Assembly (NCBI RefSeq): GCF_016862995.1
Contig: NZ_BOOA01000028.1
Span: 1 to 64,000 of the forward strand
DNA from: Acrocarpospora phusangensis
Lineage (GTDB): Bacteria > Actinomycetota > Actinomycetes > Streptosporangiales > Streptosporangiaceae
Direction: 5' to 3'
Length of the DNA: 64,000 bases
In this document: piece after piece, positions 58,585 to 64,000 of the stretch
How the letters are laid out: each line of letters begins with the position of its first letter
Numbering within the stretch: position 1 is the first letter of the stretch
Position numbers and translations under genes: made by a program
The notes under the pieces: generated by a model
The model's database searches: none
The model's input: the letters and a program-made list of their open reading frames with translations, nothing else
Told to the model about the DNA's origin: nothing

Positions 58585-58596
58585 ATCGTTTCACGA
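58579..58596. promoter_or_regulatory. Distal Rex-type operator
   Basis: TTGTGAA-TCGT-TTCACGA matches the Rex consensus TTGTGAA-N4-TTCACAA with one mismatch. It overlaps the stop codon of the acyltransferase gene, about 150 bp before the proximal site. Confidence 0.6.
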
Positions 58597-58700
58597 GTGT
58601 GAAGTCCGTCACGCCACGAAAAATCAGTCGATCTTCGCCCAAGAAACCGCAGGCTGGCGTGCTGCTTCCGGAAATGTCGCCTATGTTGCGAGGAGGGCGA

Positions 58701-58749
58701 TTGGTGTGGATCGCCGGGATGACATAAGCTTGTGAATGCTTTCACAAGC
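58701..58749 (+). promoter_or_regulatory. ndh promoter with perfect Rex operator
   Basis: TTGGTG (58701-58706) and TAAGCT (58725-58730), 18 bp apart, form a plausible promoter. The inverted repeat 58728-58749 has 9-bp perfect arms with 4-bp spacer and contains the exact Rex consensus TTGTGAA-N4-TTCACAA, overlapping the -10 box and start point. The redox repressor Rex (NADH-sensing) would block transcription when NADH is low. Confidence 0.8.
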
Positions 58750-58764
58750 AAGCGAAGGGCACCT

Positions 58765-60093
58765 GTGGTGAACCTCAAGTCGAAGCACATCCTCATCGTC
58801 GGCGGCGGATATGTCGGCATGTACACCGCCCTGCGCCTCCAGCGCACGCTCCGCCGCGAACTCCGTTCCGGCCAGGTCCGCATCACCGTCATCAACCCGC
58901 AGTCGTACATGACCTACCAGCCGTTCCTGCCGGAGGCCGCGGCCGGCAACATCTCCCCGCGTCACGTGGTCGTCCCGCTGCGCCGGGTGCTGCCGAAGGC
59001 CCGCATCCTCAACGGCCGGGTCTCCAAGGTGCACCACGGCCACAAGTCGGTCACCTTCGAACCGCTGGTGGGCAGCCCCCGCGAGATCGAGTACGACATC
59101 CTCGTGATGGCCGCGGGCTCGGTCTCCCGTACGCTCCCGATCCCCGGCCTGGCCGACGCCGCCATCGGCTTCAAGACCATCGCCGAGTCGATCACCCTGC
59201 GCAACCGCGTCCTGGGCCTGCTCGACCGCGCCGAGTCCAGCGACGACCCCGAGGTGCGGCGCCGCGCGCTCACCTTCGTGGTGGTCGGCGGCGGTTACGC
59301 CGGCATCGAGGCGCTCGCCGAGCTGGAGGACATGACCGAGGACTCGATCAAGTACTACCCGACGATCAAGCGTGAGGACCTGCGCTGGGTGCTGATCGAG
59401 GCCAGCGGCCGCATCCTGCCCGAGGTCGGGCCCGAGATGGGCGAGTGGACGGTGGAGGAACTCCGCCGGCGCGGCATCGAACTGAAGATGAACACCTTCC
59501 TGGAGTCCTGCGTCGGTGGCCTGGTCAAGACCTCCGACGGCGACGAGTTCGAGTCCGCCACCATCGTCTGGACGGCCGGCGTCAAGCCGTCCCAGATCGT
59601 CAACTCCGGCGACCTGCCGCTGGACGAGCGCGGCCGCATCAAGACCACCACCCGCCTGACCATCACGGGCGTCAAGGACGCCTTCGCCGCGGGCGACGTG
59701 GCCGGCGTCCCCGACGTCACCAAGGCCGGCGAATACTGCGCCCCCAACGCCCAGCACGCCGTACGGCAGGCCAAGGTCCTGGCCGACAACATCACCGCCC
59801 ACCTCCACGGCCGTCCCCTGCGGGACTACCGCCACCGGTACGCGGGCTCGGTCGCCGGTCTCGGTCTCTACCAGGGCGTCGCCAACGTTTACGGGGTAAA
59901 GCTTCGCGGTTTCCCTGCGTGGTTCATGCACCGCACGTACCATCTGTCCAGGGTGCCGACGACGAACCGCAAGGTCCGCGTGGTCGCCGACTGGACACTG
60001 TCGCTGTTCTTCAAGCGGGAGACCATCTCCCTGGGTTCCATCGAGAACCCGCGCCAGGAGTTCAAGGCCGCGGCCGCCGGCCAGAAGCGCTGA
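58765..60093 (+). CDS. ndh: Type II NADH dehydrogenase / NAD(P)/FAD-dependent oxidoreductase
   Basis: Single-subunit, non-proton-pumping NADH:quinone oxidoreductase of about 442 aa, peripheral to the membrane. FAD-binding site ILIVGGGYVGMYTALRLQR, NAD-binding site FVVVGGGYAGIEALAELED, and the C-terminal FAD motif AFAAGDVAGVPD; AQHAVRQAKVLADNI and a hydrophobic/basic C-terminal region follow. The upstream Rex operators strongly support an NADH-oxidising role. GTG 58765 or 58768 are suitable starts, after AAGG at 58755-58758; the frame from 58732 would begin inside the operator. Confidence 0.9.
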   Translation: MVNLKSKHILIVGGGYVGMYTALRLQRTLRRELRSGQVRITVINPQSYMTYQPFLPEAAAGNISPRHVVVPLRRVLPKARILNGRVSKVHHGHKSVTFEPLVGSPREIEYDILVMAAGSVSRTLPIPGLADAAIGFKTIAESITLRNRVLGLLDRAESSDDPEVRRRALTFVVVGGGYAGIEALAELEDMTEDSIKYYPTIKREDLRWVLIEASGRILPEVGPEMGEWTVEELRRRGIELKMNTFLESCVGGLVKTSDGDEFESATIVWTAGVKPSQIVNSGDLPLDERGRIKTTTRLTITGVKDAFAAGDVAGVPDVTKAGEYCAPNAQHAVRQAKVLADNITAHLHGRPLRDYRHRYAGSVAGLGLYQGVANVYGVKLRGFPAWFMHRTYHLSRVPTTNRKVRVVADWTLSLFFKRETISLGSIENPRQEFKAAAAGQKR

Positions 60094-60690
60094 CCCGGCA
60101 CCCTCAGGGCACGACCGACGGATCCCCCTCCTCGGGCGTCGTGCATGGATTCCGCATGCACGCACGCGAGGGGAAACAGCCATGGGTCACCACGAATCAC
60201 CCACACCCCCCACCCTGCGACACCCGGCCTCCGCCGGGGCGAGGCGCCCAAGCGCCGTCCCCAGCCACCTGGGGAACAACCAACGAGTTTCCCGGGGGGC
60301 GGCTGCTCCGCGGCGCGCCAGTTTTCGATACGTTTTGACCGTGCATCGCCCTGGCCGACCTGAGATCGCCCCGTGAACCTGTCCCCCGCCCCTCAGCCCC
60401 CCGCTCCCTCGCCCGGCACCCCCCATCGAGCGAGCCCCCGTCCGCATGCCCACCCCTTCCCAGCGGCCACCCTGCCCCAGGGGCTTTCATCCCTTTCATG
60501 GCGGTTACGCACAGTTCACGAAGACTAGTGAGAAATCACCTCACGCCGACCCCTTCCCATGCCCCTCCAAGACGGCATATTTCTCGACAGGGCAGCCGAT
60601 TCGCGTGCCCGAGATGCTGTCTAGAGGGAGTACTTGCGGCGTAAAGTCTCACCAGTTACAGATGTGCGCTCCGTGACGTATGATCGCGGC
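60094..60690. other. 597-bp region without recognisable gene
   Basis: Several short frames exist on both strands but none has coding character or similarity that I recognise. A weak 7-bp inverted repeat (GCACGAC 60109-60115, GTCGTGC 60138-60144) may end the ndh transcript. From about 60490 the GC content falls visibly. The tRNA promoter must lie near its right end. Confidence 0.4.
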
Positions 60691-60763
60691 GCCCCCGTAG
60701 CCCAATGGCAGAGGCAAGCCCCTTAAAAGGGCTGTGTTGCGGGTTCGACTCCCGCCGGGGGCA
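60691..60763 (+). tRNA. Class I tRNA with UAA anticodon (Leu-type?)
   Basis: Clean 73-base cloverleaf. The acceptor GCCCCCG pairs with CGGGGGC, discriminator is A60763; T arm GCGGG-TTCGACT-CCCGC; anticodon arm AGCCC-CTTAAAA-GGGCT, anticodon TAA at 60724-60726. The variable region is only 5 bases (GTGTT), whereas bacterial tRNA-Leu has a long variable arm. The D loop GGCAGAGGCA resembles Leu tRNAs. CCA is not encoded. It would read UUA codons, which are rare in such genomes. Confidence 0.8.
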
Positions 60764-60785
60764 CTCTCCGTGACCACCCAAAAAC

Positions 60786-60819
60786 AGCCTGTGACCTGGC
60801 ATTGTTCCGGTCACAGGCT
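60786..60819. terminator. Hairpin terminator after the tRNA
   Basis: AGCCTGTGACC (60786-60796) and GGTCACAGGCT (60809-60819), perfect 11-bp stem, 12-base loop. On the minus strand it is followed by GTTTTT, a good U-run; on the plus strand by TCTTG. Confidence 0.8.
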
Positions 60820-60879
60820 TCTTGCTGTCGCATCCGGTTGTGTACGGCGAAGAGCGCCGTTCTGCGGCTGCGAGGCACT

Positions 60880-60959
60880 TCGCGTAGAGCTTGTCGACGA
60901 CTGGCAGTCTGCGATCCCTGAAAGGGCTGTGCGTGCGGGTTCGACTGCCTTGGGCGCTG
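60880..60959 (+). pseudogene. Decayed tandem copy of the UAA tRNA gene
   Basis: The 3' half is clearly related to the tRNA above: AAAGGGCTGTG and TGCGGGTTCGACT are kept. The acceptor stem is destroyed and the anticodon arm reads CCCTGAAAGGG, so no functional tRNA can form. The following 65 bases, including the terminator, are also duplicated. The unit is about 190 bp. Confidence 0.65.
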
Positions 60960-60975
60960 TCCGTGACCACATAAA

Positions 60976-61010
60976 CAGCCTGTGACCCGGTGTTTCCTGG
61001 TCACAGGCTG
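60976..61010. terminator. Second copy of the tRNA terminator hairpin
   Basis: CAGCCTGTGACC (60976-60987) and GGTCACAGGCTG (60999-61010), perfect 12-bp stem, 11-base loop. It is a duplicate of 60786-60819 with a changed loop; the stem has stayed complementary while the adjoining tRNA copy decayed. Confidence 0.7.
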
Positions 61011-61090
61011 CTCGGTCTCATCCGGTTGGGTGCGGTGCCAGGCGACCCTCTACGGCCGGACGGGCCCGATAGGGGCCGAGTTCGCGGTGG

Positions 61091-61420
61091 CTAGCACTTG
61101 GCCTTGCCCGCTTCGTACCCGGCGTCGTAGCCGTGGACGTAGGCCGCATCCTCAATCGTGGGGGCCATCATGCTCACGCCGGGTTTACACGAGGCTTTCC
61201 CTGCCGCGTATCCTTCGTTGAAGCCGCTCGCGCACGTCTTCTTGTTTTTGCCCTTGAAGTTCTTCTTGCACGTGGGCGGTACCCTCTTCGAGGTTTTCGT
61301 GAAGTGATTTTCGCCGGTGCTCGCGGAGGTCGGAGCGGCCGAGGCTGATGCGATGTCGATCGTCCCGAACGCTAGGGCGGCGATCAGGGGACTAGCGAAG
61401 AGTAGACGTTTTCCGCGCAA
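61091..61420 (-). CDS. Small secreted Cys-containing protein with AGK-x-C repeats
   Basis: 109-aa predicted exported protein. Signal peptide RGKRLLFASPLIAALAFG ending near ASASAAP. The mature part is basic (TCKKNFKGKNKKTC) and has two related units, CASGFNEGYAAGKASC and VHGYDAGYEAGKAKC, with five Cys in all. The start is taken as TTG 61420 because GGAAGGAG lies eight bases upstream and the signal peptide begins there; the frame runs to 61540. Codons such as AAA, GAA, AAT and CTA are far commoner than in neighbouring genes, suggesting recent acquisition. I do not recognise the family; the GYxAGKxxC pattern hints at a small cell-wall or Ca-binding protein. Confidence 0.7.
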   Translation of the reverse strand: MRGKRLLFASPLIAALAFGTIDIASASAAPTSASTGENHFTKTSKRVPPTCKKNFKGKNKKTCASGFNEGYAAGKASCKPGVSMMAPTIEDAAYVHGYDAGYEAGKAKC

Positions 61421-61717
61421 CTGCGTCTCCTTCCGGCGCCGTTTCGGCCAAGCTGATCCAGCCGAGGACACAGCGCCTGGGAATGGCTCGAAAGAGCCGA
61501 TCTCATGAAGGCAAGGTAAGCGGCTGAGGTCGCTACTCACTCCTTTCTGGTCTTTCGTTCTCTCCTATCGTGCGAGTCGATTTCTGCGCCTGTCTAGACA
61601 CATGACCTCGATCTAGTCCCGATTTTCACTGTTGGCTGCGAATTTTCGACTCCATGGCTGAACACAAGGGGGCCATTCGCGTTTAGCCGGGCAGATCTTC
61701 GCGGTGCGTCGGGTGGG
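61421..61717. other. Low-GC intergenic stretch
   Basis: About 297 bp of clearly lower GC content (especially 61530-61680) upstream of the small secreted gene. No further gene, hairpin or repeat is evident. The base composition differs from the SoxR gene next to it. Confidence 0.4.
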
Positions 61718-62179
61718 TCACTCGTTTGGCGTCGTCAGCCGCCGGGCGCCCGGACCCTCGCGGCCGAGCCGGTCGGCGGGGTTCGTGTACGGGCACGCCG
61801 TCAGCGAGAGGCAGCCGCAGCCGATGCAGTTCGCGAGGTTGTCGCGCAGCGCGGTGAGCCGTTCGATGCGCGCCGAGAGGTCCTCCCGCCACTCACGTGC
61901 GAGTCGGGCCCAGTCGCGTTTGGTGGGCGGGGTGTCCCTGGGCAGCTGGTCGAGCGCGTCCTTGATCTGTTTGAGCGAGATTCCCAGGGTCTGTGACGCG
62001 CGGATGAACGCCACGAGGCGCAGGGTGTCGCGGCGGTACTCGCGTCGTCCGCCCGCGGTGCGCCGGCTGCGGATGAGTCCGAGGCTCTCGTAGTAGTGCA
62101 GGGTCGACACGGCCACGCCTGCCCGTTCGGCGACCTGACCGGGTTTGAGCCAGACGGCTTCCGGGCTCAACGCGTCCAC
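61718..62179 (-). CDS. soxR: Redox-sensitive transcriptional activator SoxR
   Basis: MerR-family [2Fe-2S] regulator of about 153 aa. The DNA-binding part is LKPGQVAERAGVAVSTLHYYESLGLI with RRTAGGRREYRRD. The cluster-binding motif is CIGCGCLSLTAC near the C-terminus. It responds to redox-cycling compounds. GTG 62179 is preferred: it has AGGTGA upstream, while GTG 62206 falls inside the operator palindrome. It is divergent from an NTF2-like gene and probably activates it. Confidence 0.9.
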   Translation of the reverse strand: MDALSPEAVWLKPGQVAERAGVAVSTLHYYESLGLIRSRRTAGGRREYRRDTLRLVAFIRASQTLGISLKQIKDALDQLPRDTPPTKRDWARLAREWREDLSARIERLTALRDNLANCIGCGCLSLTACPYTNPADRLGREGPGARRLTTPNE

Positions 62180-62190
62180 ACCATCACCTG

Positions 62191-62221
62191 TTGACGTCAA
62201 GTGCACTTGATGAAGTTGACT
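62191..62221 (+). promoter_or_regulatory. SoxR-type promoter with 19-bp spacer
   Basis: TTGACG (62191-62196) and TTGACT (62216-62221) are separated by exactly 19 bp, the stretched spacing of MerR-family promoters. The spacer holds a perfect 14-bp palindrome TCAAGTGCACTTGA (62197-62210), close to the SoxR box. The ATG at 62228 lies at the expected start point, so the mRNA may be leaderless. Confidence 0.65.
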
Positions 62222-62227
62222 CTAGCC

Positions 62228-63073
62228 ATGCACACCATCGCACCTGAAGGGGCGTCGTCTCACGACGTCGAGCGGCTCGTCGAACTCGTCGCCGTGATCG
62301 AGCGCACGCAACGGGAGGAGGACGTCGAAGGCTTCCTCGCGCTCTTCGACGCGGACGCGGTCTGGGTCACGGGCGGCGGTCGCCGCCTCGTCGGTCTGGA
62401 CACCATCGCCGCGTTCACCCGATCGGTGCTCCCCGGGGCGATGGCCGACGCGAGCGTACGGTACGACGTCGAGCACATCCGGTTCGTCACCCCCGAGGTC
62501 GCGCTGACGGCCGTACGGCAGGAGTACCTCGACGCCGAGGGGAAGCCCCTCACCCCGCGATCGCTTGGCCTGCCGAGTTATCTGTGGCAGCGCGGCGCCG
62601 AGGGCGACTGGTCCATCGTCGCGGGGCAGAACACGGGGGTGCCCGCGGAGGCGACATCCTTCGGCCCCGAGGACGCCGCGGCCCTGCGCTCGATCGTCCG
62701 TGACGTACAGGACGGATTCAATGCCAACGACGCCGAACTCATGACCGCGCATTTCGCCTCGGACGCGATCGTGGTGAACGCCCTCGGCACGGTGCTCCGT
62801 GGCCGCGACGCGATCGTCGAGGCGAGCCGTGCCGGGCTGGCCTCGGGATTCCTCCGTGACTCAACCGCGTACTACCGGCTCGCCGACGTCTCGCCTCTCA
62901 CGGACGACGTGGTCACCGCGACGAAGGACGCGTGGTCGGACGAAACGGCGGCCCGTGCGGGAGAGAGGCCGGAGATGACGGCGCTGTACGTGTTCGAACG
63001 CCGTGACGGCCGCTGGCTCATCGCGCGCCGGTCGAGCACGCTCCTGGCCGGCGGCCGGGGGGACCAGCCCTGA
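62228..63073 (+). CDS. Tandem NTF2-like (SgcJ/EcaC family) protein
   Basis: Protein of about 281 aa with two copies of the SnoaL/NTF2-like fold. The first (about 12-130) begins VELVAVIERTQREEDVEGFLALFDADAVWV. The second (about 145-275) begins IVRDVQDGFNANDAELMTAHFASDAIVVN. Both share the GR(D/R)xI...A pattern. Such domains bind small hydrophobic ligands or act as isomerases and dehydratases. ATG 62228 is preferred over the in-frame ATG 62210, which overlaps the operator. As a likely SoxR target it may handle a redox-active compound. Confidence 0.85.
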   Translation: MHTIAPEGASSHDVERLVELVAVIERTQREEDVEGFLALFDADAVWVTGGGRRLVGLDTIAAFTRSVLPGAMADASVRYDVEHIRFVTPEVALTAVRQEYLDAEGKPLTPRSLGLPSYLWQRGAEGDWSIVAGQNTGVPAEATSFGPEDAAALRSIVRDVQDGFNANDAELMTAHFASDAIVVNALGTVLRGRDAIVEASRAGLASGFLRDSTAYYRLADVSPLTDDVVTATKDAWSDETAARAGERPEMTALYVFERRDGRWLIARRSSTLLAGGRGDQP

Positions 63074-63303
63074 TCGACGGTCTGGAAGGGGGCGCGCGCC
63101 AGGCTTTCGGCCGGGGGCTAGGGGTGCGGCGAGCTTGATGGAGCGGCCGGTGAGCAGTGGATATGAGAAATTCGCGGGCGCGGGAACTACGGCGGGGGTT
63201 GGCTCGTTGGGTCGGATGGTGTAGTGGCTGCTCTTGCGGGAGTCCCACGCACAAGGGAGCATGGCCTAAGCGCTGATCATGTAGTCCGCATCGTGGAGGA
63301 ATG

Positions 63304-64000
63304 GTGGAGAGCAGGAACCCGATATTCAGTCGGCGGGGAAGCGTCGGCCAGCAGGGCTGGTCGGGGGCCGCGCCGAGCCCGCAGCAGTTGAACGAGATGT
63401 ACAACGCGCCGTCCTACGCGCCGCCGACGACCACGCGCACCATGACGATGGACGACGTCGTCATGAAGGGCTTCATCGTTCTGGCGGTGATCCTCGCCTC
63501 CGCCGGCACCGCGTGGTACCTGGGCTGGGGGATCGGGATCGGCATCGGGGCCGCGCTGGTGGCGCTGGTGCTCGGTCTGATCGTGTCGTTCACCCAGCGG
63601 CCGAACCCGGCGCTGGTGCTGGGCTACGCGCTCTTCGAGGGTGTCTTCCTCGGCGTGATCAGCAGCTACTTCAACGCGCGCTTCCCCGGGATCGTGCTGC
63701 AGGCCGTGCTCGGCACGATGATGGCCTTCCTGGGCACCCTCGCGGTGTACTCGCTGAAGATCTTCCGTCCGACGCCGAAGTTCACCAAGTTCGTCATCGG
63801 CGCGGCGTTCGCGGCGCTCGGTCTCATCCTGGTCAACTTCATCGCGAGCTTCTTCGTGGACGGCGGGCTCGGCCTGCGTTCCGGCGGCCCGCTGGCGATC
63901 GCCTTCAGCGTGGGCATGATCCTGCTCGGCTGCTTCTTCCTGCTGCTCGACTTCGACCAGATCAACGAGGGCGTGCGGGCCGGGGTGCCGGAGAAGTTCT
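63304..64000 (+). CDS. Bax inhibitor-1/YccA family membrane protein, 3' end outside window
   Basis: The first about 232 codons are present. A polar N-terminus (RNPIFSRRGSV, then SPQQLNEMYNAPSYAPP) precedes MTMDDVVMKGFIVLAVILA and about six membrane helices. FVIGAAFAALGLILVNF and LLDFDQINEGV with the conserved Asp residues are typical of the actinobacterial group. Family members are calcium leak channels or stress-related membrane proteins; no specific role is known here. GTG 63304 has GGAGG four bases upstream; ATG 63301 is too close to it. The 230-bp spacer before it shows no gene. Confidence 0.9.
   Translation, partial: MESRNPIFSRRGSVGQQGWSGAAPSPQQLNEMYNAPSYAPPTTTRTMTMDDVVMKGFIVLAVILASAGTAWYLGWGIGIGIGAALVALVLGLIVSFTQRPNPALVLGYALFEGVFLGVISSYFNARFPGIVLQAVLGTMMAFLGTLAVYSLKIFRPTPKFTKFVIGAAFAALGLILVNFIASFFVDGGLGLRSGGPLAIAFSVGMILLGCFFLLLDFDQINEGVRAGVPEKF

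Noticed and set aside
60145-60676. Several 60-100-codon frames on both strands in the gap after ndh
   Set aside because: Proline/arginine-rich, overlapping each other, no RBS or recognisable domain; treated as non-coding.
60691-60763. tRNA-Lys reading of the odd tRNA
   Set aside because: The loop CTTAAAA with a perfect 5-bp stem fixes the anticodon as TAA; no alternative folding gives TTT or CTT.

Overview
The window is a 64-kb piece of a very GC-rich actinobacterial chromosome. The gene order (rsmA-ispE-ABC-F; ppk1-mutT1; glmU-prs-rplY-pth; mfd-surA-like-mazG-eno-divIC-DUF501-ppx), frequent GTG starts, 1- and 4-base stop/start overlaps, leaderless-looking promoters and paired Ser/Thr kinases fit a filamentous actinomycete. 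Streptosporangiaceae (Nonomuraea or Streptosporangium type) is my inference; no rRNA or species marker is present.

Layout. 1-9.5 kb: two paralogous Ser/Thr kinases, one coupled to a secreted FG-GAP propeller protein, around rsmA, then ispE, an ABC-F protein and a secreted S1-type peptidase. 9.8-16.2 kb: MarR regulator with divergent trans-aconitate methyltransferase and VOC protein, then a polyphosphate neighbourhood (CYTH-CHAD protein, MutT1-like NUDIX/phosphatase, ppk1). 16.4-18.5 kb: TetR regulator with a long charged helix and a fatty-acid desaturase with a tandem palindromic operator. 18.7-22.8 kb: tRNA-Gln and glmU, prs, rplY, pth. 23.5-40.8 kb: the most notable region, an apparent locus for a sulfated extracellular glycan. 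40.8-43.3 kb: SigE-family sigma factor with a membrane propeller partner, and a methyltransferase. 43.5-52.0 kb: housekeeping genes from mfd to ppx. 52.0-60.1 kb: PadR/HAAS pair, P450, UdgB, two-component system, acyltransferase, and a type II NADH dehydrogenase behind two Rex-type operators. 60.1-61.7 kb: lower-GC stretch with an odd class I tRNA carrying a UAA anticodon, its decayed tandem copy and a small secreted protein. 61.7-64 kb: SoxR with a divergent NTF2-like gene, and a partial Bax-inhibitor-1 family gene.

How the glycan locus would work. A polyprenyl-phosphate sugar transferase starts the lipid-linked chain, and a GT2 and a WecG/TagA-type enzyme extend it. A Wzx-type flippase, an O-antigen-ligase/polymerase-family protein and a Wzz-like chain-length protein export and polymerise it. 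CysD and CysN make APS, the CysC-type enzyme makes PAPS, three different sulfotransferases use PAPS, and CysQ removes the by-product PAP. A secreted GH26-like hydrolase may trim the product. No sulfite-forming reductase gene is visible in the window, so sulfation rather than cysteine synthesis is the simplest reading.

Sequence peculiarities. Three adjacent glycan genes carry in-frame minisatellite insertions (33-, 63- and 45-bp units). A 72-bp dispersed repeat follows two unrelated genes, with a fragment inside the flippase insertion. A 12-bp microsatellite lies where two convergent genes overlap and is translated on both strands.
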